Below, in pieces: positions 29,236 through 38,784 of a stretch of 64,000 nt of DNA. Source of the DNA: Pengzhenrongella sp031582905 (GTDB lineage: Bacteria > Actinomycetota > Actinomycetes > Actinomycetales > Cellulomonadaceae); assembly GCF_031582905.1 (NCBI RefSeq), contig NZ_CP133990.1:1860001-1924000 (forward strand), in the 5' to 3' direction. The translations under genes and the position numbers were made by a program. The stretch's first letter is position 1. Each line of letters begins with the position of its first letter. The notes below the pieces were generated by a model, which did not search any database, was not told the origin of the DNA, and saw only the letters and a list, made by a program, of their open reading frames with translations.

Positions 29236-31127
29236 TGCGTGTGATGGCTCAGATGGCGATGGTCATGAACCTGGACAAGTGCATCGGGTGCCACACGTGC
29301 TCGGTCACCTGCAAGCAGGCGTGGACGAACCGCACCGGCACCGAGTACGTCTGGTTCAACAACGTCGAGACCCGCCCCGGGCAGGGGTACCCGCGGACCT
29401 ACGAGGACCAGGCGAGGTGGGAGGGCGGCTGGACGCTGAGCAAGCGCGGTCGCCTGCAGCTCAAGGCCGGCGGGCGCCTGAAGAACCTGCTGACGGTCTT
29501 CGCCAGCCCGAAGATGCCGTCGCTCGACGAGTACTACGAGCCGTGGACCTACGACTACGAGAACCTGACGAACGCCCCGCTGCAGGAGCACACCCCGGTC
29601 GCCCGCCCGCAGTCGCTCATCAGCGGCCAGGACATGAACGTCACCTGGAGCGCGAACTGGGACGACGACCTCGGCGGTGCTCCCGAGCTCACCCGGGCCG
29701 ACCCCGTGCTGGCCAAGGTGTCCGACAAGGTGAAGCTCGAGTTCGAGCAGACGTTCATGTTCTACCTGCCGCGCATCTGCGAGCACTGCCTCAACCCGTC
29801 GTGCGCGGCGTCGTGCCCGTCGGGGGCGATCTACAAGCGCTCCGAGGACGGCATCGTCCTCGTCGACCAGGACAAGTGCCGCGGCTGGCGCAAGTGCGTC
29901 ACCGGGTGCCCGTACAAGAAGGTCTACTTCAACCACCGGACCGGCAAGGCCGAGAAGTGCACGTTCTGCTTCCCGCGCATCGAGGTGGGGCTGCCGACGG
30001 TCTGCTCCGAGACGTGCGTCGGGCGGCTGCGGTACATCGGCCTCGTCCTGTACGACGCCGACCGGGTGCTGGACGCGGCGAGCGAGCCCGATGAGACGAA
30101 GCTGCTCGCCGCTCAGCGCAGCGTGTTCCTCGACCCGGACGACCCGGAGGTGCAGCGCGAGGCGGAGCGCGCCGGCATCCCGCGCGACTGGGTCGAGGCC
30201 GCGCAGCGGTCCCCGATCTGGTCCCTCATCCACAAGTACGAGGTCGCGCTGCCGCTGCACCCGGAGTACCGGACGATGCCGATGGTCTGGTACATCCCGC
30301 CGCTCTCGCCGGTGGTGGACGTGGTGGGGGAGACCGGGGAGGACTCGGAGGACTCGGGCAACCTGTTCGCCGCGATCGACACCCTGCGCATCCCGGTGGA
30401 GTACCTCGCGGAGCTGTTCACCGCGGGTGACACGGCGCCGGTGACCGCGGTGCTCAAGCGGCTCGCCGCGATGCGGTCGTACATGCGGGACCTCAACCTG
30501 GGCCGGCCGAGCAACCCCGCGATCCCCGCCTCGGTCGGGATGGAGGAGGCGACCATGTACGAGATGTACCGCCTGCTCGCACTCGCGAAGTACGACGAGC
30601 GGTACGTCATCCCGCCAGCGCACGCCGAGCAGGCGCACGGGCTGGAGGAGCTCGCCACCGAGTGCAGCCTCGACTACGACGGCGGCCCGGGCATGGGCGG
30701 GTCGGGCCCGTTCGGGGAGGGCTCCGGGCAGGGCTACCTCAACGACCCCATCGCGGTGGAGAACTTCCACATGCTGCAGCAGCGGCAGACGACGGACACC
30801 GTCGCCGAGCCCAGCACACGCAAGGCCCGTGTCAACCTCCTCAACTGGGACGGCAAGGGCGCCCCGCCGGGGATGTTCCCGCCGCGTCCGGGCCCGGACG
30901 GCGCCGACCTGCGCGAGCCCGCGAGCGACGACAGCGCGGCGGTCGACCGCGCGCAGCCCATCGGCGGCAGCGCGCCCGGCCCGACCGGTACCGGGTCCGG
31001 TCCGGGTCCCGGGACGGACCCCGGCCGTCCCGGTCCGGACACGCCCCCGGTCCCGGGCGCGACGGCGGGGTCGCACCATGAACCGCGTCGCCCGGCGTCA
31101 GGCGGCCCAGCGCGCGGCGACCCGTGA
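29235..31127 (+). CDS. narH: Respiratory nitrate reductase beta subunit
   Basis: Electron-transfer subunit with four Fe-S clusters. CIGCHTCSVTC, CEHCLNPSCAASCP and CRGWRKCVTGCP are visible; the Trp in the last marks the [3Fe-4S] cluster. As read it is 630 aa and runs 50 bp into narJ with a Gly/Pro-rich tail, longer than usual. A one-base shift in the tail would end it at the TGA at 31079-31081, giving a 4-bp ATGA overlap like the other junctions. The true end is therefore uncertain. Confidence 0.95.
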   Translation: MRVMAQMAMVMNLDKCIGCHTCSVTCKQAWTNRTGTEYVWFNNVETRPGQGYPRTYEDQARWEGGWTLSKRGRLQLKAGGRLKNLLTVFASPKMPSLDEYYEPWTYDYENLTNAPLQEHTPVARPQSLISGQDMNVTWSANWDDDLGGAPELTRADPVLAKVSDKVKLEFEQTFMFYLPRICEHCLNPSCAASCPSGAIYKRSEDGIVLVDQDKCRGWRKCVTGCPYKKVYFNHRTGKAEKCTFCFPRIEVGLPTVCSETCVGRLRYIGLVLYDADRVLDAASEPDETKLLAAQRSVFLDPDDPEVQREAERAGIPRDWVEAAQRSPIWSLIHKYEVALPLHPEYRTMPMVWYIPPLSPVVDVVGETGEDSEDSGNLFAAIDTLRIPVEYLAELFTAGDTAPVTAVLKRLAAMRSYMRDLNLGRPSNPAIPASVGMEEATMYEMYRLLALAKYDERYVIPPAHAEQAHGLEELATECSLDYDGGPGMGGSGPFGEGSGQGYLNDPIAVENFHMLQQRQTTDTVAEPSTRKARVNLLNWDGKGAPPGMFPPRPGPDGADLREPASDDSAAVDRAQPIGGSAPGPTGTGSGPGPGTDPGRPGPDTPPVPGATAGSHHEPRRPASGGPARGDP

Positions 31128-31764
31128 CCACGCCGTCGTGCACCGGGTGGCGGCGCTGCTGCTCGACTATCCGACGGCGGACCTCCTGGAGTCCCTGCCC
31201 CGGCTCCGGGCCGTGGTACGCGTGCTCGGCGACCGGTCCGCGCACCTGCGGGTCCCGCTCGAGGGCGTGCTCGACCACCTCGAGCAGCACGCGCTGACCG
31301 AGCTCGAGGCGGAGTACGTGCGGACGTTCGACCTCGCGCGGCGGCGGTCGCTCTATCTGACCTACTACGCGTACGGCGACACCCGGAAGCGCGGGGTCGC
31401 GCTGGTCGAGTTCAAGCAGGCCTTCTCGGCCGCCGGGTTCGAGCTCGCCGCCGACGAGCTCCCCGACCACCTCGCGGTCGTGCTGGAGTTCGGGGCGACC
31501 GGTGACGCGGCCGCCCAGGAGTCGGCGCTGCGGCTGCTGCTCGCCCACCGCGCCGGGCTGGAGGTGCTGCGCCTCGCGCTGCAGGACGCCGGGTCCCCGT
31601 ACGCGGGCGCGGTCGTCGCCGTGTGCGCGACCCTGCCACCCCTGGCCGGCCCCGACCGCGAGGCGGTCGCCCGGCTCGCGGCCCAGGGACCTCCGGGCGA
31701 GGAGGTCGGCCTCGAGCCGTTCGCCCCGCCGTCGTACATGCCCACGACAGGAGCACGCCGATGA
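31078..31764 (+). CDS. narJ: Nitrate reductase molybdenum cofactor assembly chaperone
   Basis: 228-aa helical chaperone that holds apo-NarGH for cofactor insertion. ALLLDYPTADLLESLP, LEAEYVRTFDLARRRSLYLTYY (in part: EYVRTFDLARRRSLYLTYY) and YGDTRKRG are family markers. The ATG at 31078 lies within the end of narH as read; the stop overlaps narI by 4 bp. Confidence 0.93.
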   Translation: MNRVARRQAAQRAATRDHAVVHRVAALLLDYPTADLLESLPRLRAVVRVLGDRSAHLRVPLEGVLDHLEQHALTELEAEYVRTFDLARRRSLYLTYYAYGDTRKRGVALVEFKQAFSAAGFELAADELPDHLAVVLEFGATGDAAAQESALRLLLAHRAGLEVLRLALQDAGSPYAGAVVAVCATLPPLAGPDREAVARLAAQGPPGEEVGLEPFAPPSYMPTTGARR

Positions 31765-32519
31765 CCACGACCACCGACATCGTCCTCTGGGTCGTGATCC
31801 CGTACGTCTGCCTCGCGTTCTTCGTCCTCGGGCACGTGTGGCGGTACCGGTACGACAAGTTCGGGTGGACGACGCGGTCGTCGCAGCTCTACGAGCGGCG
31901 GCTGCTGCGCTGGGCGAGCCCCATGTTCCACTTCGGGATCCTCGCGGTGTTCCTCGGGCACGTCATGGGCCTGGGGATCCCCAAGTCCTGGACGGAGGCC
32001 GTGGGCATGAGCGACGAGCTCTACCACTTCCTCGCCATCAGCATCGGGACGGTCGCCGGCGTCGGGACGGTGCTCGGCCTCGTGCTGCTCATCTACCGCC
32101 GCCGCACCGTCGGGCCGGTGTTCCGGGCGACGACGAAGATGGACAAGGTCATGTACCTGTTCCTCGCCGTCGTGATCTTCCTCGGCATGTGGAACACGGT
32201 CGCCGGGTCGATCCTCAACCTGGGCGGCCACTACGACTACCGGGACGGCGTCTCGGTGTGGTTCCGGGGGATCTTCCTGTTCGACCTGCACCCCGAGCTC
32301 ATGGCCGAGGCGCCGATCGGGTTCCAGCTGCACGGCATGACCGCGATGCTCCTCTTCGCGCTGTGGCCGTTCACGCGCCTCGTGCACGTCTTCAGTGCGC
32401 CGCTCGGGTACCTGTGGCGCCCGTACGTCGTCTACCGGTCGCGGTCCGACCGGCTCGGCTCACGGCAGAGCCGGCCCGGGTGGGACCGGGTCGAGGGACG
32501 TGAGCCCTCCCGCCGCTGA
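31761..32519 (+). CDS. narI: Respiratory nitrate reductase gamma subunit (cytochrome b)
   Basis: 252-aa membrane subunit with five TM helices that carries two b haems and oxidises menaquinol. LGHVWRYRYDKFGWTTRSSQ, PMFHFGILAVFLGHVMGL and LHGMTAMLLFALWPFTRLVH contain the haem-ligand histidines. The ATG overlaps the narJ stop by 4 bp. The stop codon sits at the edge of a 13-bp tandem repeat array. Confidence 0.95.
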   Translation: MTTTTDIVLWVVIPYVCLAFFVLGHVWRYRYDKFGWTTRSSQLYERRLLRWASPMFHFGILAVFLGHVMGLGIPKSWTEAVGMSDELYHFLAISIGTVAGVGTVLGLVLLIYRRRTVGPVFRATTKMDKVMYLFLAVVIFLGMWNTVAGSILNLGGHYDYRDGVSVWFRGIFLFDLHPELMAEAPIGFQLHGMTAMLLFALWPFTRLVHVFSAPLGYLWRPYVVYRSRSDRLGSRQSRPGWDRVEGREPSRR

Positions 32520-32608
32520 TCGGCGCCGCTGATCGGCGCCGCTGATCGGCGCCGCTGATCGGCGCCGCTGATCGGCGCCGCTGATCGGCGCCGCTGATCG
32601 GCGCCGCT
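32518..32608. repeat. 13-bp tandem repeat, seven perfect copies
   Basis: GATCGGCGCCGCT is repeated without variation at 32518, 32531, 32544, 32557, 32570, 32583 and 32596. The array starts at the narI stop codon and precedes the operon terminator. Each unit contains the palindrome GGCGCC. The perfect copies imply recent expansion. Confidence 0.95.
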
Positions 32609-32634
32609 GTTCGATCCTGCTGATCCCCGGCAGC

Positions 32635-32666
32635 GGCGGCACCCCGGCGTCGTCCGGGGTGCCGCC
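32635..32666 (+). terminator. Terminator of narGHJI
   Basis: Perfect 13-bp arms, 32635-32647 (GGCGGCACCCCGG) and 32654-32666, have a CGTCGT loop. Confidence 0.8.
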
Positions 32667-32693
32667 CGCGTCCGGGTCCGCGATGCTGGGGGC

Positions 32694-32861
32694 ATGGACA
32701 GATGCCAGTACTGCGGCGAGATGCTGATCACCGAGCACGAGGGGGCGCCCGGGACCGACCGGCCCGCCGGGGAGCCGAACCCGGACCTCGAGACCCGGTG
32801 CCCGAACCCCGACTGCCCGAGCAACACGGGCGCGGGCGGCGCCGACCACGCCCAGGCCTGA
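32694..32861 (+). CDS. Small zinc-ribbon protein
   Basis: 55 aa with paired cysteine knuckles, CQYC at residues 4-7 and CPNPDC at 36-41, separated by an acidic proline-rich stretch. This is a typical four-Cys zinc ribbon. No ribosome site at proper spacing is present, but GATGCT at 32682-32687 lies 6 nt before the ATG and could be the -10 of a leaderless transcript. It stands alone just after the narI terminator. Function unknown. Confidence 0.65.
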   Translation: MDRCQYCGEMLITEHEGAPGTDRPAGEPNPDLETRCPNPDCPSNTGAGGADHAQA

Positions 32862-32888
32862 CCCACCGCGTCGACGCCGGCGCCGAGC

Positions 32889-34310
32889 TCAGGCGACGGT
32901 CGTCCGGACCGCCGCGAGCACCCGGGTGAGTCCGTCCTTGGCGTCCGCGAAGAGCATGCCCGTCTGCGGCAACGCGTAGAGCTCGTTGTCGAGCCCTGCA
33001 TACCCGTGGCCGAGGGACCGCTTGATCACCACGACCGACCTCGCACGGTCCACATCGAGGATCGGCATCCCCGAGATCGGGTTGCCGGGCCGCCGCGCCG
33101 CCGGATTGGTCACGTCGTTCGCGCCCACCACCAGGGCGACGTCGCAGCCCGCGAGCTCGGGGTTGGCCTCCTCCATCTCGACGAGCTGCGCGTAGGGGAC
33201 GTCCGCCTCGGCGAGCAGCACGTTCATGTGCCCAGGCATGCGCCCGGCGACCGGGTGCACGGCGTACAGGACCGTGATCCCGCGCGCGGTCAGGAGTGCG
33301 CCGAGCTCGCCGCACTCGCGCTGCGCCTGTGCCGCGGCGAGCCCGTAGCCGGGGACGATGACGACCGTGCGCGCGTACGCGAGCTGGATGGCGACATCGT
33401 CCGCATCGACCCGGCGCACGTCCGCGGCGGACGACGCGACACCCGCCTGCGCGCTGTCGCCGGTGCCGAACCCGCCGACGAGCACGGCGACGACCGAGCG
33501 GTTCATGGCCTCGGCCATGAGCTGGGTGAGGATCGCACCGCTGGCTCCGACCAGCGCCCCGGCGATGATCATCACGTCGTTGCCGACGACGAACCCCGCC
33601 ATCGCGACGGCGATCCCGGTGAACGCATTGAGCAGCGACACGACGACCGGCATGTCGGCGCCGCCGATGGGCAGGACCATCAGGACCCCGAACGCGAGGG
33701 CGGCGAGCACCGTCAGCAGCAGCGCCACCGTCGACGGGACCGCGACGAGCCAGGCCGCCGCGCCCAGCCCGAGCACGGTGCACGCCACCGTGGCGGCACG
33801 GGACCCGGTGAACGTGATCGGGGCACCGGACACCCAGCCCTGGAGCTTCGCCGCCGCGAGGAGCGACCCCGCGAACGTCACGGATCCGACGAGGACGTCG
33901 AGCGCGACGGGCACCGAGACACCGGCGCCCAGGGTGCCCCCGCCGTGGCGGTGCAGCCACTCGACGACGGCCACCACGGCGGCCGCGCCACCGCCGACGG
34001 CGTTGAAGAGGGACACGAGCTGCGGCATCGCGGTCATCTCGACGCGGCGCGCCGACACCAGGCCACCGCCGGCACCGACAGCGGTTCCCGCACCCAGGGC
34101 GAGCCACGCCCACGGCGAGACGCCGTCGAAGGGCCCGGCCCCGTCGGCGACGAGGACGACGGTGGCGAGCACGGCGGCGGCCATGCCACCGGCGGAGAGG
34201 GCGTTGCCGCGACGGGCGGTGACAGGGGACCGCATGAGGTGCAGCCCCAGCACGAAGCACACCGCGGCGGCGAGGTACACGAGCCGGACGACGGTTTCGA
34301 CGTCGCTCAC
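32889..34310 (-). CDS. pntB: NAD(P) transhydrogenase beta subunit
   Basis: 473 aa. The N-terminal half has about eight TM helices (MPQLVSLFNAVGGGAA and MPVVVSLLNAFTGIAVAMAG, the proton-channel loops). The C-terminal NADP-binding dIII domain has VVIVPGYGLAAAQAQ, HPVAGRMPGHMNVLLAEA and VVGANDVTNPAA. Couples hydride transfer between NADH and NADP to proton movement. The GTG start overlaps the pntA2 stop by 4 bp. Confidence 0.95.
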   Translation of the reverse strand: MSDVETVVRLVYLAAAVCFVLGLHLMRSPVTARRGNALSAGGMAAAVLATVVLVADGAGPFDGVSPWAWLALGAGTAVGAGGGLVSARRVEMTAMPQLVSLFNAVGGGAAAVVAVVEWLHRHGGGTLGAGVSVPVALDVLVGSVTFAGSLLAAAKLQGWVSGAPITFTGSRAATVACTVLGLGAAAWLVAVPSTVALLLTVLAALAFGVLMVLPIGGADMPVVVSLLNAFTGIAVAMAGFVVGNDVMIIAGALVGASGAILTQLMAEAMNRSVVAVLVGGFGTGDSAQAGVASSAADVRRVDADDVAIQLAYARTVVIVPGYGLAAAQAQRECGELGALLTARGITVLYAVHPVAGRMPGHMNVLLAEADVPYAQLVEMEEANPELAGCDVALVVGANDVTNPAARRPGNPISGMPILDVDRARSVVVIKRSLGHGYAGLDNELYALPQTGMLFADAKDGLTRVLAAVRTTVA

Positions 34311-34648
34311 GGTGCGACCTGACCTGCGTCGGTGGCGCTCCCGGGGCGCGGCGCGGGCCCGGGACGCGGACGTGCCCGGAACATGCCGAGCATGCGGTCG
34401 GTGACGACGTAGCCGCCGACCACGTTCATCGCCGCGAAGGCGGCGGCGAGGAAGGTCAGCACGTAGGCCGTCGGGGAGTCGGCGACTCCGGCGAGGAGCA
34501 CGGCACCGACCAGCACGACCCCGTGCACGGAGTTCGCGCCCGACATCATCGGCGTGTGCAGGGTCGCGGGGATCTGGCTGATGACCTCGAAGCCGACGAG
34601 CAGCGCGAGGACGAAGAGGCTGAGGTCGCCGAGCAGCTCACCGGACAT
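34307..34648 (-). CDS. pntA2: NAD(P) transhydrogenase alpha subunit, membrane part
   Basis: 113 aa with three TM helices, LSLFVLALLVGFEVISQIP, MMSGANSVHGVVLVGAVLL and AAFAAMNVVGGYVVTDRMLGMF, matching the dIIa segment of split PntA. Overlaps pntA1 by 11 bp and pntB by 4 bp. The C-terminal tail is Pro/Arg-rich. Confidence 0.93.
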   Translation of the reverse strand: MSGELLGDLSLFVLALLVGFEVISQIPATLHTPMMSGANSVHGVVLVGAVLLAGVADSPTAYVLTFLAAAFAAMNVVGGYVVTDRMLGMFRARPRPGPAPRPGSATDAGQVAP

Positions 34649-35806
34649 GGGAGTCCTCCGAGGTGGGGGACGAAGGAGCGACCGCGGGCGCGGCCGGTTC
34701 TCGGGGACCCTCCGAAGGACCGACCAGCACGGCGTCGACCACCTCGTCGGCAGGGTCGAGGTCGAGCATCCCGTCGTGGGTGACGGCTGCGACGAGGGCT
34801 GCGACGTTGCGCGCGTACATCGCCGAGGCGGCGGCGGCCATGCCGGACGGCAGGTTGCCGGCGCCGATGACCGTCACACCCCGGGAGGTCACGACGCGCT
34901 CGTCCGGCACGCTGCCGACGACGTTCCCCCGCGCGGCCCCGCGGCGAGGTCGACGAGGACCGAGCCGGGTGTCATCGCGTCCACGGTCGAGGCGGTCACG
35001 AGCACCGGCGGGGTGCCACCGGGCACCTGGGCGGTGGAGATGACGACGTCCGCGCGCCGGACGGCCGCGGCCAGCTCCGCGCGCTGCGTGTCGGACTCCT
35101 GCGCCGTGAGCTCGCGTGCGTACCCGGTCCCGGGGTCGCCGGCGTCGACGGACGTGGCCAGGAACGACGCGCCCAGCGACACGACGTCCGCGCGCGCCTC
35201 GGGGCGCACGTCGTAGCCCGTGACGAGTGCCCCGAGCCGCCGAGCGGTCCCGATCGCGGCGAGGCCGGCGACCCCGGCTCCGATGACGAGGACGCCGGCC
35301 GGCCGGGCGGTGCCCGCCGCGGTGATCATCATCGGCATGAAGCGGCCGAACGCCTCTGCCGCGACCAGCACGGCGCGGTACCCCGCCACCGAGGCCTGCG
35401 ACGTCAGGGCGTCCATGGACTGCGCCCGGGAGAGCGTGCGGGGCAGGAGGTCGAGGCTGAGCACGTGCACGCCGGCGTCCGCCGCTGCGGTCAGCCCCGC
35501 GCGGTCGCCGCGGGCGTCGAGCAGTCCGGCCAGCGCCTGCCCCGACCGCAGCCGTGCCAGGACGTCCGGCGGCGGTCGGCGGACCGCCAGCACCACGTCG
35601 GCAGCGAGCACGTCGTCCAGGGTGCCGACCTTCGCACCGACCGCGAGGTAGTCGTCGTCGGCGTGCCAGGAACCGGCGCCTGCGCCCCGTTCGACCAGGA
35701 CGTCGTGCCCCTGCGCGAGCAGCCGGTCGACCACCTCGGGGACGAGGGCGACGCGACGTTCCCCCGGCGCGCGCTCGGCGATCGCGGCGATCGTCAATGC
35801 GGGCAC
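34638..35806 (-). CDS. pntA1: NAD(P) transhydrogenase alpha subunit, soluble NAD-binding part, one frameshift
   Basis: Reconstructed 389 aa. GERRVALVPEVVDRLL at the N-terminus, ASVAGYRAVLVAAE, VLVIGAGVAGLAAIGTARRLGA (the NAD Rossmann motif) and AQVPGGTPPVLVT match the AlaDH/PntA family. The frame breaks at the C5 run 34926-34930; one added base restores GNVVGSVPDERVV. The GTG at 35806 follows GGAGG by 5-6 nt and is preferred to upstream starts. First gene of pntA1-A2-B. Confidence 0.92.
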
Positions 35807-35980
35807 GGGCACCTCCGGGGGTAACGGTCTCGTCATCGTCGCAGCCCGGAGCGGCGGGACGGCGGGACCTCCGGCCCAGACCCGGGCCCGCGGATCGGGC
35901 ATGCTGGCCGCCGCACCGCCCGCACACCGGACGGCGTCTGACGCACGCCGCACCGCGCTTCGTACACCGCAGGGAGCACC

Positions 35981-36832
35981 ATGAGGATCGTCGTCTGCGT
36001 CAAGCAGGTGCCCGACGAGATGTCCGCACCGCACTACGACGCGGGCGGGCGGGTGCACCGCACCGCGGACGACGCGACCCTGGGCCGCGCCGACGAGGCC
36101 GCGGTCCGCGCCGCCGTCGCGCTCGCGGCGAGGCACGACGAGCGGGCCGGGGTGCCGGCGGACGCACGGCCCGGCGTACGCCCGGACGTGCGCCCCGGCG
36201 CACGGCCCGGGGTGACCGTGCTGACCATGGGGCCGACGCACGCCCTGCGGGCCCTGCGGCGAGGCCTGCAGCTCGGCGCCGACCGCGCCGTGCTGGTGAC
36301 CGACCCCGCGCTCGCCGGGTCCGACGTCTTCGCGACCGCCGCCGTCCTGGCCGCTGCGGTCCGCGCGATCGCCCCGGACGGCCGCGCGCTGGTCCTCACC
36401 GGGACCGCATCGCAGGACGCCCGCACGTCGGTGCTCCCCGTACTGCTCGCGGCCGAGCTGGGCGTGCCCTGCGCGTCCGGGGCCACGGACGTCGCGCTGC
36501 GCGACGGCGTGGTGCGCGTCCGGCGCGAGACGGCGGGGACGTCCCGGGTGGACGAGACGGACGGGTCCGCCGTCGTCAGCGTCATCGACACCGGCAGCGA
36601 CGACGGCCCGGTCGGCCTGGCGGCGATCCGCGCGGCCCGGTCGGCGCCGGTGCAGACGTGGGGGCCGGCCGACCTCGGGCTCGACCCGGGCGGCGTCGGT
36701 CCGGCCGCGGCACGCACCCGGGTCGTCGAGGCGGCCCCCAGCCCACCGGTGGACCGGGTCCTCGTCGTCGACGACGGGACCGCGGGCGACCTCCTCGCGG
36801 ACTACCTGCTCGGCACCGGGGTCCTGCCGTGA
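35981..36832 (+). CDS. etfB: Electron transfer flavoprotein beta subunit
   Basis: 283 aa. MRIVVCVKQVPD at the start, VLTMGPTHALRALRRGLQLGADRAVL (in part ALRRGLQLGADRAVLV), ASQDARTSVLPVLLAAELG and VRVRRETAG are typical. An inserted RPGVRPDVRPGARPGV repeat lies in the N-terminal third. Carries AMP and, with EtfA, electrons from flavoprotein dehydrogenases. Its partner dehydrogenase is not nearby. Confidence 0.92.
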   Translation: MRIVVCVKQVPDEMSAPHYDAGGRVHRTADDATLGRADEAAVRAAVALAARHDERAGVPADARPGVRPDVRPGARPGVTVLTMGPTHALRALRRGLQLGADRAVLVTDPALAGSDVFATAAVLAAAVRAIAPDGRALVLTGTASQDARTSVLPVLLAAELGVPCASGATDVALRDGVVRVRRETAGTSRVDETDGSAVVSVIDTGSDDGPVGLAAIRAARSAPVQTWGPADLGLDPGGVGPAAARTRVVEAAPSPPVDRVLVVDDGTAGDLLADYLLGTGVLP

Positions 36833-37869
36833 CCGCGACCTGCACCGGTCCGGTCCCGACCGGACGGCGGCGCGTGCTCGTCGTGCTCGGCCCCGACCAC
36901 GCCGACGAGCGCGACGACGCGCGGCTGCTGTCCACCGGTGCGGCGCTCGGCGAGGTGCACGCCGCCGTCGTCGGGCGGGGTGACGGGTTCGCCGGCACGG
37001 CCGGCACGAACGGCACGGCCGGCACGAACGGCACTGACGGCGACCCCGAGGCCGCGGCGCAGCGGGCGGGCCGGTACGGCGCCGGAACGGTGCACGTCCT
37101 GCCGGACGGATGCACGGCGCTCGCCGACCTCGTCCGCACGATCGACGCCACGACCGTGCTGCTCGCCGACCGAGCGGCGAACGGCGAGGTCGCCGCCCTG
37201 CTCGCGCACCGCCTGGGCGCGGGCCTGGTCGTCGGTGCCGTCCGGGTGGACGCCGGTCCCGACGGACGCCCCGTCGCGCTGCGCCGCAGCTTCTCCGGGG
37301 CGTGGACGGTCCGGGTCGAGGTCACGCGTCGGGTCGCCGTCGTGACCGTCGTCCCTCGTGCCGGCGACCCCGTACCGGCACCGGACGCCGTCCCCGCACG
37401 GGTGTGCCGGCACGACGGAACCCCCGTCGCCGGCTCCGACGACCGGGCGGGCTGGCGCCTCGTCGAGAGGACCGCCGTGGCCGTCCGGGAACGCCCGCCG
37501 CTGGGCGTCGCCCCCGTGGTCGTCGTCGGCGGACGCGGGACCGGGGGAGACTTCGGCCCGCTCGAGGACCTCGCCGACGCGCTCGGTGGCGCGGTCGGTG
37601 CGTCGGGCGTCGCGGTGACCGAGGGGTGGTCCGACCCGGCGACACTCATCGGCCAGAGCGGGCTCACGGTCGCGCCACGCGTGCTCGTCGCCGCGGGCGT
37701 GTCCGGCGCGGTGCACCACACGAACGGGTTCACCGCCGCCGGCACCGTCATCGCGGTGAACAGCGATCCCGAGGCGCCGATCTTCGAGGTCGCCGACCTG
37801 GGCATCGTCGGGGACCTGGCCGAGGTGCTGCCCCGCGCGACCGCCGCCATCCGCCGCCGACGCGGCTGA
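36829..37869 (+). CDS. etfA: Electron transfer flavoprotein alpha subunit
   Basis: 346 aa. The FAD-binding C-terminal domain has VVVGGRGTGGDFGPLEDLADALGG (in part GGRGTGGDFGPLEDLA), GQSGLTVAPRVLVAAGVSG, AVNSDPEAPIFEVADLGIVGD. The GTG start overlaps etfB by 4 bp. An 18-bp repeat around 36991-37040 encodes GTAGTN twice in a surface loop. Confidence 0.92.
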   Translation: MTATCTGPVPTGRRRVLVVLGPDHADERDDARLLSTGAALGEVHAAVVGRGDGFAGTAGTNGTAGTNGTDGDPEAAAQRAGRYGAGTVHVLPDGCTALADLVRTIDATTVLLADRAANGEVAALLAHRLGAGLVVGAVRVDAGPDGRPVALRRSFSGAWTVRVEVTRRVAVVTVVPRAGDPVPAPDAVPARVCRHDGTPVAGSDDRAGWRLVERTAVAVRERPPLGVAPVVVVGGRGTGGDFGPLEDLADALGGAVGASGVAVTEGWSDPATLIGQSGLTVAPRVLVAAGVSGAVHHTNGFTAAGTVIAVNSDPEAPIFEVADLGIVGDLAEVLPRATAAIRRRRG

Positions 37870-37884
37870 CCCAGCGCGCCGCGC

Positions 37885-38784
37885 TCAGGCGGCGAGGGAC
37901 TCCGCGGGCTCCATCCCGTGGACGACGAGCACCGTCCCGGGCGCGGACCGGACGACGTCGTTGCTCACCGCGCCCAGCAGCATCCCGCGGAAGGCCCCGA
38001 GGCCGCGGGATCCCACCACGAGCAGTGCAGCGGTGCGCGAGCGGTCCGCGAGGGCGCGGGCCGGGTCGTCGTCGATAAGCACGAGGCGCGCGTCCAGCCC
38101 CGGGTGCCGCTCGCGCAGCCGGTCGACGAGCCCCTGGGCGGCGGTGTGCGCCGGGTCCTCGGTGTCCCACGCGGACAGCGGCGGCAGGACGACGGACCCG
38201 CGCCCGTACGGCGAGGCGATCGTCGGCCGGACGTGCACGAGCGCGAGCGGGCAGTCGCGCAGGACCGCCTCCCGCGCCGCGAGGTCGGCCGCCGCGAGCG
38301 ACGAGGGCGACCCGTCGACCCCGACGACCACGGGAGCGTCCGGTCGCAGCGACGCGTCGGCGGCACGGACCAGGACGACGGGGCAGCGGGCGTGCGCAGC
38401 GAGGTGCCCGCTCACCCGACCCGGCCCGCCGTGCCCGGCCGGCCGGCGTGCACCGACGACCAGCAGCTGCGCGTCCTCGCTGAGCGCCTGCAGCGCAGGC
38501 ACCGCCGGTCCGTGCAGCAGCTGCGCCGTGACGTCCAGTCGCGGCATCGCCGCCCGGACGTGCGCGGCCTCCCGGGCCAGGTACTCGCGCGCCTCGGTGT
38601 CGAGGGCGAGATCGTCCACGGGTGGGTACCAGCCCCACGACGACTGCAGGTGCGGCTCGAACCAGGCCCGGGCCAGCACCACCGGTGCTCCACGCCGCTG
38701 CGCCTCGGCCAGCCCCCACGCGAGCGTGTGCCTGCTGTGCTCGAGCCCGTCGAGCGCGATGACCACGGGACCGTCGGTACGCAT
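37885..38784 (-). CDS. Universal stress protein, tandem UspA domains
   Basis: 299 aa with two UspA domains. Each has an ATP-binding signature: VVGARRPAGHGGPGRVSGHL in the first and VVGSRGLGAFRGMLLGAVSN in the second, with DG start motifs IALDGLEHSRHTL and VVGVDGSPSSLAAAD. Tandem Usps are common in actinobacterial anaerobic and nitrate regulons. It is convergent with etfA. Confidence 0.9.
   Translation of the reverse strand: MRTDGPVVIALDGLEHSRHTLAWGLAEAQRRGAPVVLARAWFEPHLQSSWGWYPPVDDLALDTEAREYLAREAAHVRAAMPRLDVTAQLLHGPAVPALQALSEDAQLLVVGARRPAGHGGPGRVSGHLAAHARCPVVLVRAADASLRPDAPVVVGVDGSPSSLAAADLAAREAVLRDCPLALVHVRPTIASPYGRGSVVLPPLSAWDTEDPAHTAAQGLVDRLRERHPGLDARLVLIDDDPARALADRSRTAALLVVGSRGLGAFRGMLLGAVSNDVVRSAPGTVLVVHGMEPAESLAA

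Noticed and set aside
32518..32608. Repeat array as a CRISPR
   Set aside because: Units are 13 bp and contiguous with no spacers; no cas gene is present.
32460..32849. Minus-strand frame across the 13-bp repeat encoding a periodic Arg/Ser/Ala/Ile peptide
   Set aside because: Its content is only the translated repeat, it has no ribosome site, and it overlaps the terminator and zinc-ribbon gene.
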